From positions 1-64,000 of the forward strand of contig JBCBQC010000025.1 of assembly GCA_039820405.1 (NCBI GenBank): DNA of 64,000 nt. The letters run 5' to 3'. Made by a program: the position numbers and the translations under genes. The notes under the pieces were generated by a model. The model saw only the letters and a list, made by a program, of their open reading frames with translations. It was not told where the DNA came from and made no database searches. This DNA is from CALLVY01 sp937899855. GTDB taxonomy: Bacteria > Bacteroidota > Bacteroidia > Chitinophagales > Saprospiraceae. Shown piece by piece: positions 1 to 7,448 of this stretch (its first letter is position 1; every line of letters starts with the position of its first letter).

Positions 1-1
1 T

Positions 2-979
2 TATTATTGGGAGCAATCCGAGCGGCACATCGAGGCTTACCTGGCCGAAAAACGAGCTGAACATCACGTTTATCAGGCTTTGCGAAGAGACAATAGGACC
101 AATCAAGCAGAGCGTTTTCAAAATGCACTTTCGGAGCTGGAACGGCAAACAAATAAAAGTGTAAAGTTTCGGGTTTATCAAGCCGTACTTGAAGTCCATC
201 TAGGGTTTGTCACCAATGATTATACTGAGGTCGCCAAGACTTGTCGTGGAATGATTGAGTACCTAAAAGATAAAAAGGGAGCTTACCTATCTCATAACTG
301 GTCGTTTCACAAGAATTTGGGGATCGCTCAACTTCTATTAGAGAATTTTCGAGTTGCTGCTAAAAGCTTTGAACGAGCTGCACAATACACTTCCGCCAAA
401 TCATTCAATTACCACCTATTGGGTTTTTACCAAACCCTCAACGCCCTCCACGCCGCCGATTACCCCACCGCCTACGAGCTGTACCGCCAAAACCGCCGCT
501 GCCGCTTCCCCACCCTGCGCCTCCAATTCGCCATCATCGAAGCCTACCTCTGCTTCCTCTCCCATACCGGCCACCTCCACATCGACCGGATTTTTCGCCT
601 CGGCAAATACCTCAACGAAACCATCAAAGCTCAGGCCGACAAACAGGGGGACAACATCAACATCATCATCGCCGAATTGCTCATCCTCCTCGCCCGGGAC
701 CGCGGCAAATTCATCGACCGCATCGAAGCCGTCCAACACTACAGCTACCGCTACCTCCGGGGCGACGATACCCGACGCGCCTACTGGTTCATCAAAATAC
801 TGTGCCTGCTGCCCAAGGTCAATTTTCATCCCGCCGCCCTGGAGCGCCGCGCCAAAACCTACATCGACAAGCTGGCCACCCACCCCATAGCCTCCGGGGA
901 AAACTTCGCCATCGAAATCATTCCCTTCGACCGACTGCTTCAGATCATCCTACAGCAACTCCAACAGAGAGTGGCGTAG
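2..979 (+). CDS. Helical-repeat (TPR-like) hypothetical protein, 5' truncated by window edge
   Basis: The reading frame is open from the first bases of the window to a TAG at 977-979, so the N-terminus lies outside. A TTG at position 80 could start it, but the frame upstream of it is also protein-like (YYWEQSERHIEAYLAEKRAE), so I treat the gene as truncated. The product is alpha-helical throughout, with paired amphipathic helices of TPR/SEL1 character (for example AAKSFERAAQYTSAKSFNYH), no signal peptide and no catalytic motif. Function is unknown; helical repeats of this kind usually bind other proteins. Codon use changes abruptly near position 415: the first part uses mixed AT-ending codons, the rest is strongly C-ending like the neighbouring genes. 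It could be a mosaic gene. Confidence 0.8.
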   Translation, partial: YYWEQSERHIEAYLAEKRAEHHVYQALRRDNRTNQAERFQNALSELERQTNKSVKFRVYQAVLEVHLGFVTNDYTEVAKTCRGMIEYLKDKKGAYLSHNWSFHKNLGIAQLLLENFRVAAKSFERAAQYTSAKSFNYHLLGFYQTLNALHAADYPTAYELYRQNRRCRFPTLRLQFAIIEAYLCFLSHTGHLHIDRIFRLGKYLNETIKAQADKQGDNINIIIAELLILLARDRGKFIDRIEAVQHYSYRYLRGDDTRRAYWFIKILCLLPKVNFHPAALERRAKTYIDKLATHPIASGENFAIEIIPFDRLLQIILQQLQQRVA

Positions 980-990
980 GCCCCCCTACG
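975..990. other. Small stem-loop over the stop codon of the first gene
   Basis: CGTAGG-CCCC-CCTACG forms a 6-bp stem with a 4-base loop and overlaps the stop codon. No T-run follows, so it is not a standard rho-independent terminator. It may be a weak 3' end structure. Confidence 0.3.
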
Positions 991-1235
991 GCTGATCCCG
1001 ATCGAACCTTTGGTGTGCGAACTGTTTTCCCATGGGTATCCTGTACCGTCTCCGCAAGGCGACCCACCAAGGCCGGAAAAACGCGCCGTTACCCCCTAGA
1101 ATTCCCGAAAAATTCAATTCCCCACCCCTTAGATTGGCTTATGTCCCCCAAAATGCTCATTTTCACAGTAGGGCGATCCACGCCTCCCATAATTTGTGTA
1201 CCGTCCATCTACTCGGTGGACCCATTCCAAAGCTT

Positions 1236-3281
1236 ATGAAAAACAAAATCAAACCGCGCGCCCTCCTCCAGGGCATTCCCGCTAAACGATGGTACCTGGC
1301 CTTTTTTTACGGGGTAGTCCTCGCCGCCGGAACGACCACCGCCCAATCTTTTGAACAATTGGAGCTGACCGCCTTTGACAACCAGCGTTTCCACAGCAAT
1401 TCCAGCAGTTGGGCCGATGCCGATGGCGACGGGGATGAAGACCTGTTCATCACTAATGGGGAGAGCCGCGAACCCAACGAGTTTTACCGCAACGATGGCG
1501 ACGGCCGTTTTACCCGCGTCGACAATGCGCTGACCGCCAAAATGGTCCCCTCCTTTAGCGCCGTCTGGGGCGATTACGATCGGGATGGCGACTTGGACGT
1601 CTACATCGCCAATTGCGATTATACCAAACAGGGCGGCGCCCCCAATGCCCTCTTCCGCAACGATGGGCAGGGCCAGTTTAGCCCCCTCACCGACGATCCC
1701 GTCGTTACCGATGCCCAACCCTCCTACGCCGCCAGCTGGGTCGACTACGATGGCGACGGCTGGCTCGACCTCTACGTGGTCAATGCCTACCGCTACGCCA
1801 ATCGCCTCTACCGCAATCGCGGCGATGGCAGCTTCGAACGGATTACCACCGGCCCCGTTGCCAACGAAGTCCAGCACACCATCAGCTGTAGCTGGATCGA
1901 TTACGACAACGATGGCGATCAGGACCTCTACGTCATCAATACCGATCGACTGGCGCATAACCTGTGCTACGAAAATGACGGCCGGGGAAATTTTCGGGAG
2001 GTTTACAATGCCTTGGCCAATGAGCGATTTATCGCCGCCCGGAGTGCCAGTTGGGGCGATTACAACAACGACGGCTGGCTGGATGTGATCGTCGTGGATC
2101 GCGAAGACGAGGACCGACTGTTTCTCAATATGCAGAATGGCGACTTCCGCCGGGTGACGGACCCCGAAGTCGACTTTCACCCCGATTTCTCGGGCAACGG
2201 GAGCCAGTGGGGCGACTTTGACAACGATGGGGACCTGGACCTGATTCTCCTCCACCATTTTGAGATCCCCCGCGAATTTCATCAGAACCAGGGCGATGGC
2301 CGTTTCGAACTGCTCACCAACGAGTGGACGGCCAGCGAGGAGGGCTTTGCCTGGAGCCTCAGCGCCGTGGATTTTGACGCGGATGGGGACCTCGATATCT
2401 GCCAGTCCAATCGCTTCCGTACCGGAGGCGGTATCCTGCACAATTTCTTGTTTCGCAACACCACGGAAGACTGTCGTTCCGCCCTGGTGGTTTCCCTCCA
2501 GGGCATCGCGTCCAATCCCCAGGGCTACGGGGCCCAGGTCCGGGTCTACGGTCAAAACCCCGCGGGGCAGTCCGCCCTCCAGATGCGGGAGCTGTCCTGC
2601 TTGAGCGGTGGGGGCTACACCACCCAGAGCGGTACCCGTCTGCACTTTGGTTTGGGGGATTGGTCGATCGATTCGCTGGTGGTCGACTGGCCCTCGGGGG
2701 CCCACCTGCGTTACGAGGACCTGCCTTGGTACGATCGTCACCTGCTCCTGAGGGAGGATGGCGGCTGGGCCGAGCTCGACGATTTTAAGCGCCTCCGCAT
2801 CCGCGCGACACGCCGACCCGATTGCCCGGGTACCATCAACGAACTGTGGGCGCGTCATTTCACCGCCCCCCTGGAATGGTTCCAACTGGATGTGTTCGGT
2901 GCGGAGACCTTGGTGGGGGAGGGCGAACGCCTGGCGGTGCCCCTGGTTCGGGGCGAATTGGTATACGTCGCCGAGGATGTTTGTGGACAGCGCGATACTT
3001 TTAGCGTCAATCACGGCGAACACCTGGAGAGTAAGATTTTTCCCAATCCCACCACGGGTCTTTGCCAGTTGGTACTGGCCGCTCCCCCGGGGCAGGACCA
3101 AGCCCAGGTGCGCATCTACGATACTACGGGCCGTTTGATGGACGACCTCATCCTATCCCTCGAAGCGGGCTTTGTACGCCAACAACTGGACCTGCGCCAT
3201 TACGCGGCAGGGACCTATCTGGTCCAAATCGAGGGCCCCTGTTGGCAAAGTTTGGAGAAAATCGTCGTGATGCAATTATAA
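1236..3281 (+). CDS. Secreted VCBS/FG-GAP repeat protein with ASPIC/UnbV domain and T9SS type A sorting domain
   Basis: I chose the ATG at 1236 because it gives a signal peptide (MKNKIKPRALLQG..., hydrophobic YLAFFYGVVLAAG, cleavage after TTAQ); the frame is open further upstream but without signal-like sequence. The 681-residue product carries about seven Ca-binding-type FG-GAP/VCBS repeats with D-x-D-x-D-G cores (WADADGDGDEDLF, WGDYDRDGDLDVY, WVDYDGDGWLDLY, WIDYDNDGDQDLY). An ASPIC/UnbV-like segment follows (GYGAQVRVYGQ, FGLGDWSIDSLVVDWPSG). The end is a T9SS type A sorting domain (KIFPNPTTGLCQLVLAA ... AAGTYLVQIEG). It should be exported by Sec and then placed on the surface or released by T9SS. 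Specific ligand unknown. Its last 6 bases overlap the convergent gene downstream. Confidence 0.88.
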   Translation: MKNKIKPRALLQGIPAKRWYLAFFYGVVLAAGTTTAQSFEQLELTAFDNQRFHSNSSSWADADGDGDEDLFITNGESREPNEFYRNDGDGRFTRVDNALTAKMVPSFSAVWGDYDRDGDLDVYIANCDYTKQGGAPNALFRNDGQGQFSPLTDDPVVTDAQPSYAASWVDYDGDGWLDLYVVNAYRYANRLYRNRGDGSFERITTGPVANEVQHTISCSWIDYDNDGDQDLYVINTDRLAHNLCYENDGRGNFREVYNALANERFIAARSASWGDYNNDGWLDVIVVDREDEDRLFLNMQNGDFRRVTDPEVDFHPDFSGNGSQWGDFDNDGDLDLILLHHFEIPREFHQNQGDGRFELLTNEWTASEEGFAWSLSAVDFDADGDLDICQSNRFRTGGGILHNFLFRNTTEDCRSALVVSLQGIASNPQGYGAQVRVYGQNPAGQSALQMRELSCLSGGGYTTQSGTRLHFGLGDWSIDSLVVDWPSGAHLRYEDLPWYDRHLLLREDGGWAELDDFKRLRIRATRRPDCPGTINELWARHFTAPLEWFQLDVFGAETLVGEGERLAVPLVRGELVYVAEDVCGQRDTFSVNHGEHLESKIFPNPTTGLCQLVLAAPPGQDQAQVRIYDTTGRLMDDLILSLEAGFVRQQLDLRHYAAGTYLVQIEGPCWQSLEKIVVMQL

Positions 3282-4163
3282 TCCTTGCTGCATAAATTCA
3301 GTAGCCTCCTCCTCGGGAAGGCGCTCCCATTGGGGGCTTTGCAAAAAGGTGTTGAAAAATAGCAATCGGTCAATCACTTCTCCTCCAACCTGATACTGTT
3401 GGATAAAGGCCCCAATTTTTAGCCGGTAAGTTGACGGCGCTACTTGTTGTACCCAAATGCTCAAGCGGTTGCGACTGCTTTGCTGAAGGAACTTGCGCGC
3501 CATCTTCAGGTCGGTTTTGCTTCGAACGGGACTGGGGGGCTTGGGTTTGGAGCGGTTCAACACTACATCGTAGAGCCCCCCGTGATTGATTCCAATGGGG
3601 GCATCGCGGCTGATCTGGTGGGTTTGGAGAATGCGTTCGGGATCGCTGAGCTCGCTGATGGTGAGTAGCCCGTAATCGCTACAGACAAAGCCCCGGAAGA
3701 GGTAAGGTGGGTGGATAAAAGAGGCCGCCGAGGTAATTCCATTGCCCGGAGTGGGGCGGTCCGTCCGCACCGGGAACTTCAGTCGTTGTTTGCGGAGCAC
3801 TTGGGCTTGTTTGTCAAAATGGATCAAATAAAGCTCGTACTGGTAAATGGCTCCCAACCGGATGCTGAGGTACCAGTTTTCTTCCCCGTCGTAGCACTTG
3901 GTTTTTGCGGCGGCTTCGGAGAGTTGGGCTTCGGTAGATACGGCGACCACGGCATTGGCCTTTAGCTCACTGTTGGCATCGCTGAGGTCATCGATCAAGA
4001 GTTGGGCTACGGTACGCCCCCTCAGAGAATCTACTGCTGCAAGCAGCTGGGTTTTTTTATCCCAGGTGTAGACGAAGTCAGCCGCTGCGTAGACGATCTT
4101 GACTTTGGCGCTGGTGAGGAAAGAGGAGAGCAGGAAGCTGCTGAGTAAGCACAGGTATTTCAT
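3276..4163 (-). CDS. Exported protein of unknown function (copy 1 of a tandem pair)
   Basis: 295 residues with a clear signal peptide (MKYLCLLSSFLLSSFLTSAK). It is a paralogue of the next minus-strand gene at 4242-5165. Shared blocks in the same order are AADFVYTWDKKTQLLAA, a LLIDD block, a KCYD..WYLS block, PPYLFRGFVCSDYGLLTI, a PERILQTHQ block and a C-terminal LPEEEATEFM. I recognise no enzyme or binding motif. It may be periplasmic or secreted but has no T9SS sorting domain. The 3' end overlaps the convergent VCBS gene by 6 bp. The pair is followed on the same strand by two duplicated regulators, so two adjacent gene families were each duplicated. Confidence 0.8.
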   Translation of the reverse strand: MKYLCLLSSFLLSSFLTSAKVKIVYAAADFVYTWDKKTQLLAAVDSLRGRTVAQLLIDDLSDANSELKANAVVAVSTEAQLSEAAAKTKCYDGEENWYLSIRLGAIYQYELYLIHFDKQAQVLRKQRLKFPVRTDRPTPGNGITSAASFIHPPYLFRGFVCSDYGLLTISELSDPERILQTHQISRDAPIGINHGGLYDVVLNRSKPKPPSPVRSKTDLKMARKFLQQSSRNRLSIWVQQVAPSTYRLKIGAFIQQYQVGGEVIDRLLFFNTFLQSPQWERLPEEEATEFMQQGL

Positions 4164-4241
4164 AACGCTTTGGCATTGATTTGGGGATGCGGTAGTCTAC
4201 TAATGGTGAGCGTCCTACCTAGTTATTGGATGACAGAAGGA

Positions 4242-5165
4242 CTACTTCATAAATTCCAGTGCCGCTTCCTCCGGGAGGGCCTCCAGTTCGGGACTTTCAA
4301 GGAAGGCATTAAAAAAGAATATCCTTTCGGAATCGACTCCTCCCATGGGGGGGGCAAAGGATCCATCCGCATTCATTATCGGACCTGAGGTATTTTTGTA
4401 ATATACGTAAGCGCCAATTTTGAGGTGGAAGACCGACGGAGCGACCTCGTTGGCCCAGATAAAAAGGTCCATATTGCTGCTGCGGTTGAGAAATCTACGC
4501 GTGAGCTTGGCTTCGTTCTTAAACTTGAGGGGCCGTGGTTGCGCGGTAGCCAGGAGGGCGTTTACCTTTTTGTATAAGGTCCCCTGTTTGATGCCGATGG
4601 CCGAATCGCGTAGCACCCGATGGCTTTGCAGGATGCGTTCGGGATCGTCGAGGGCCCGGATGGTGAGTAGGAAGTGGCTGTAGCAGGAAAAACCCTGAAA
4701 AAGATAGGGCGCGCAGATAAAGGAGCCGGTGGAGGTGATGGGGTCCTGGATGTCGACCCGTTCTTTGAGCAGGGGAAACTGAATTTTTTGGCGGTCAAAC
4801 GTTCGGGTGGCTTTGTCAAAGCGGATAAAGTAAAGGTAGTGACTGTAAGCCGTTCCCAGTTCGACGGTGAGGTACCAGGCCTGGTCCGTATCGTAGCACT
4901 TGCTGGGCTTGGCCGCTTCGGTGAGCTCGGCGTTGAAGTGGATGACCGAGACGGCCTTGGGACGCAGTTCGCGATTGGCGTAGGGGATGTCGTCGATCAG
5001 GAGGGTGGCGAGGGGAGTCGTAGCGCCCGAGTCCCGGGCGGCCAGGAGGTGGGTCTGCTTGTCCCAGGTGTAGACGAAGTCGGCCGCCTCGTGGATGACT
5101 CTGGGTTTGGCGGTGGTGGGGAGGGTGTGGAGCAGGAGGAAGCTAAATATTGCAAAAAATCTCAT
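4242..5165 (-). CDS. Exported protein of unknown function (copy 2 of a tandem pair)
   Basis: 307 residues, signal peptide MRFFAIFSFLLLHTLPTTAK, paralogous over its whole length to 3276-4163. Conserved landmarks are AADFVYTWDKQTHLLAA, LLIDDIPYANREL, KCYDTDQAWYLT, PYLFQGFSCYSHFLLTI, PERILQSHRVLRDSAIGI and LPEEAALEFM. A short insertion (SGPIMNADGSFAPPMGGVD) near the C-terminus is absent from the other copy. The gap between the two copies is 78 bp, which suggests co-transcription. No known family or motif recognised; the strongly kept cysteine pair and aromatic residues suggest a folded extracytoplasmic domain. Confidence 0.8.
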   Translation of the reverse strand: MRFFAIFSFLLLHTLPTTAKPRVIHEAADFVYTWDKQTHLLAARDSGATTPLATLLIDDIPYANRELRPKAVSVIHFNAELTEAAKPSKCYDTDQAWYLTVELGTAYSHYLYFIRFDKATRTFDRQKIQFPLLKERVDIQDPITSTGSFICAPYLFQGFSCYSHFLLTIRALDDPERILQSHRVLRDSAIGIKQGTLYKKVNALLATAQPRPLKFKNEAKLTRRFLNRSSNMDLFIWANEVAPSVFHLKIGAYVYYKNTSGPIMNADGSFAPPMGGVDSERIFFFNAFLESPELEALPEEAALEFMK

Positions 5166-5230
5166 AACTTTTTTAGGGTAAGTTAAGTCTTTTTTACCGC
5201 TTCCTCCACCCCCAGGAGCAATTGGCGGGC

Positions 5231-5638
5231 CTATTGCCCATCCAGCCGGTCGCGGAGGGATTGCACCTCCGCTTTGAGGGCCCGAAGTTCGGCTTCCATG
5301 GCGTCGACGCGGTCGGCGAGGGCTTCGGACTCGGGGGCTTCCTCCATATTGATGCCGTACTGGCTTTGGAGGTCCTGGAATACCTGCTCGGCGATGGGTT
5401 CGGGGGGAATTTCTTCCACGTCGACTTCACCGAGGAAGAGTTGCTCGATTTCCAGCCCCGTGAGCCGGCGGAGGATGATCATAAATTCAACGGAAGGTTT
5501 GGAGCCTTCGGTGACGTAGCTGGAGATCTTAAAGCGGTTCATCTCCGGGGCGATCAGCTCGGCAAAGGATTGTTGTTTCAAACCCCAGCGTTTGATGATG
5601 CGTTCGATATTTTTGCCGATGGTGTATTTGTCAAACAT
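5231..5638 (-). CDS. Small XRE-like helix-turn-helix protein with coiled-coil tail (copy 1)
   Basis: 135 residues. The N-terminal ~70 residues resemble a Cro/XRE-type helix-turn-helix: IGKNIERIIKRWGLKQQSF, then a recognition-helix region RFKISSYVTEGSKPSVEFM, then IILRRLTGLEIEQLFLGEV as the last helices. The C-terminus (MEAELRALKAEVQSLRDRL) is a heptad-patterned coiled coil, so dimerisation is likely. It is a paralogue of 5805-6197 and lies just downstream of it on the same strand. DNA target unknown; the adjacent duplicated secreted genes are candidates. The family assignment is by pattern only. Confidence 0.78.
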   Translation of the reverse strand: MFDKYTIGKNIERIIKRWGLKQQSFAELIAPEMNRFKISSYVTEGSKPSVEFMIILRRLTGLEIEQLFLGEVDVEEIPPEPIAEQVFQDLQSQYGINMEEAPESEALADRVDAMEAELRALKAEVQSLRDRLDGQ

Positions 5639-5730
5639 TGGTTAAATTTTTTAAGATAAATGGTCCTTTTTCCTAACCTTTGGGCGATGCAAAAACGGGC
5701 CCCGGAGCAACGCCTAAGCGAATGGGGCCA

Positions 5731-5769
5731 AGCAGTGCTACTGCTCGGGTGGGGCCGGTAGTGCTACCG
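5731..5769. other. Two adjacent stem-loops between the duplicated regulators
   Basis: AGCAGT-GCT-ACTGCT (5731-5745) and CGGTA-GTGC-TACCG (5756-5769) are back-to-back perfect inverted repeats with a shared GTGCTAC core, embedded in a GC-rich stretch with repeated GGGGCC. They lie 3' of the 5805-6197 gene on its strand. No T-run follows. They may be an mRNA 3' structure or a repeat element remnant. Confidence 0.35.
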
Positions 5770-5804
5770 ATCGGGTAGGAGAGGAGGACGGAGTGGTTTT
5801 ACAA

Positions 5805-6197
5805 TCATTTTTCTTGGAGGACTTCGATGTCCCGTTTCATTTTTTCCATTTGTTTTTCCATGTTCGTCACGCGTTCGAAAAGTTCGGGCAGGGTTTGCGG
5901 CGCTCGGTACTCCTTTTGGTACTTGTTGGTCAGCTCTTCAAACACATTGGCCGCTAGGGGCGAGGGCGGAATCTCCGCCGGATCCAACTCGCCCAAATAC
6001 AACAGTTCGATTTCCAATCCCGTTAGCCGCTTGAGGATAATCATAAACTCAACGGAGGGACGCGAAGTCCCGTTGACGTAGCTCGAGACCTTAAAACGAT
6101 TCATATTGGGGAAGAGGTCGGCAAAACCCTGTTGTTTCATGCCCCAGCGCTTAATAATGAGTTCAATATTCTTTCCGATCATTATTTTGTCGAACAT
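5805..6197 (-). CDS. Small XRE-like helix-turn-helix protein with coiled-coil tail (copy 2)
   Basis: 130 residues, paralogous to 5231-5638 along its length (MFDKIMIGKNIELIIKRWG versus MFDKYTIGKNIERIIKRWG). The helix-turn-helix region is followed by the nearly identical block SVEFMIILKRLTGLEIELLY. The tail (VTNMEKQMEKMKRDIEVL) is again a short coiled coil. Divergence is greatest in the recognition region (NMNRFKVSSYVNGTSRP versus EMNRFKISSYVTEGSKP) and in the tail. The ATG at 6195-6197 is preceded by an AT-rich leader. Likely a DNA-binding dimer; target unknown. Confidence 0.78.
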   Translation of the reverse strand: MFDKIMIGKNIELIIKRWGMKQQGFADLFPNMNRFKVSSYVNGTSRPSVEFMIILKRLTGLEIELLYLGELDPAEIPPSPLAANVFEELTNKYQKEYRAPQTLPELFERVTNMEKQMEKMKRDIEVLQEK

Positions 6198-6927
6198 TTG
6201 TTAGAAAAATTTTTACAATTAGATTTTTTCTGACTATATTTGTTTGAAATTATCCACAAAAGCTAAAGTAAACAATAATCGTGTTTCTGGGCGAGTCCTG
6301 GCTTATAAAATTGTAAGTATTTTACTAAGCTTGGGAATGGTCTTGTTTGAAGGTTCCGTATCGTGGGAATACGGGGAACAATGCCTTTGCCTAAAATAAA
6401 CGGGATTACGTGATTTACTTGGCCTGCTGGCCGGTAAAACGGTTGTTTTACAAGCTGGTAGATAGGGTAAAATGCTGGAGAGCAATGATTTTTTTGAGGG
6501 AAGTCGATCAGCGACGTCGTTGGGAGTTTTGCCCTGGCTGTTGCGTGTTATTGTCAGCTCTGAACCGAATTGATCGAATCAGTAGTAAAATTTCTGACTC
6601 GTCACACGCTGGCGATTTCCCTTCTTCTTAGTAGGAGCGGTGCAACGCTCCCCACTGAGACTTTGAAATTGAGATTTTTTGGGGTACCCGACTACTGTTT
6701 TGGCTGTTGCCAGCAGCTGGAGCCGTGTCGGGTTTTTCAAAAGCGAAAAGTCGAGGACTAAAACACCACTCCGCAAGCGTTTGGTCCGTCCCAACTTGGC
6801 CCGTATCCGCCAGTGGCTTTTCGAAGTACTGAACCGTAATGTGATGAATACAAGTAAACCGCAGGATCGCTAAGCAGAGGCCCCCACATTCGTCGTTTCC
6901 TTATTTCATCAAAGCAAATTAATTGAC
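6198..6927. other. Gene-poor AT-richer interval with possible degenerate reading frames
   Basis: No intact gene was supported. A TATATTTG on the plus strand at 6235-6242 matches the Bacteroidota -7 pattern TAnnTTTG but leads into no convincing gene. The frame starting near 6301 gives a hydrophobic peptide (LLSLGMVLFEGSV) that stops within about 35 codons, and another short frame ends at 6873 with a basic tail (ARIRQWLFEVLNRNVM). These look like eroded coding remnants, but I cannot name them. A GGAGCG-GTGCAA-CGCTCC hairpin sits at 6633-6650. Base composition differs from the flanking genes. Confidence 0.4.
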
Positions 6928-7149
6928 ATGCCTAATCCAAAGAATGACCCGGATAACAACCCCTCCGACTCCCTGGACCGTCTGCAAAGTAAGGTGAGCC
7001 GGGAAGATATCGAATACTCGCTGGACAAAATGTACGACGCCTACGTTCGGGACGAAGTCGCCAGCGAAAGCTCGCACCAATCCCGCGTCAAAGTCTGGGA
7101 AATCTACCAGGAATTGCGCCGCTTCTTTCAGTCCCTCAAACTATTTTGA
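6928..7149 (+). CDS. Small charged hypothetical protein
   Basis: 73 residues beginning MPNPKNDPDNNPSDSLDRL. It is hydrophilic and predicted helical after residue 15 (REDIEYSLDKMYDAYV, VWEIYQELRRFFQSLKLF), with no cysteine and no signal. Base composition and codon use match the GC-rich neighbours rather than the AT-rich interval before it, which supports it as a real gene. Two hairpins that could terminate it follow within 16 bp. Function unknown. Confidence 0.62.
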   Translation: MPNPKNDPDNNPSDSLDRLQSKVSREDIEYSLDKMYDAYVRDEVASESSHQSRVKVWEIYQELRRFFQSLKLF

Positions 7150-7164
7150 TCGATCATTAGCTAC

Positions 7165-7208
7165 GAGCGGCACCGTCCGCTCTAATTTGGGGAGCCCACT
7201 CGTTGGGC
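7165..7208 (+). terminator. Double hairpin, probable transcription terminator
   Basis: GAGCGG-CACCGT-CCGCTC (7165-7182) is followed by TAATTT. Then GCCCA-CTCGT-TGGGC (7194-7208) is followed by TTTGCCTTTCTCTTT. Position just after the stop at 7149 fits a rho-independent-like terminator for the small gene. Confidence 0.5.
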
Positions 7209-7448
7209 TTTGCCTTTCTCTTTAATCCGTTTCCTCCACCTATGCCTGGGAACACCCCATCCACCATGGGGTGGGGTGGAGGACTTTTTTTATCCCCCTC
7301 CTGCCCAACGGCCGACTACTTCCGTTCCCCCACCCCCTTGCCTCCCTCGCCGATTCCAAGTACCTTTCCCCTCACCTCCATCCATCGCAACGCCGCATTC
7401 CTACACCCCGCCGGAACGATCCGTCGTTCCCGTACCAAAACACCGGTT

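Noticed and set aside
1032..1235. Earlier start for the VCBS protein
   Set aside because: The ATG at 1236 is followed directly by a signal peptide; the upstream part has no such sequence.
1209..3101. Long open frame on the minus strand opposite the VCBS gene
   Set aside because: The plus-strand gene has clear domains. The antisense frame is low-complexity and follows from regular D/G-rich codons.
6679..6873. Possible transposase C-terminal fragment with a basic tail
   Set aside because: The tail is only about 35 residues, has no catalytic motif and no inverted repeats around it, so the identification cannot be supported.
7203..7448. Earlier start for the SprB-repeat protein
   Set aside because: The upstream frame is proline-rich and overlaps the terminator-like hairpins. 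The ATG at 7449 gives a signal peptide.
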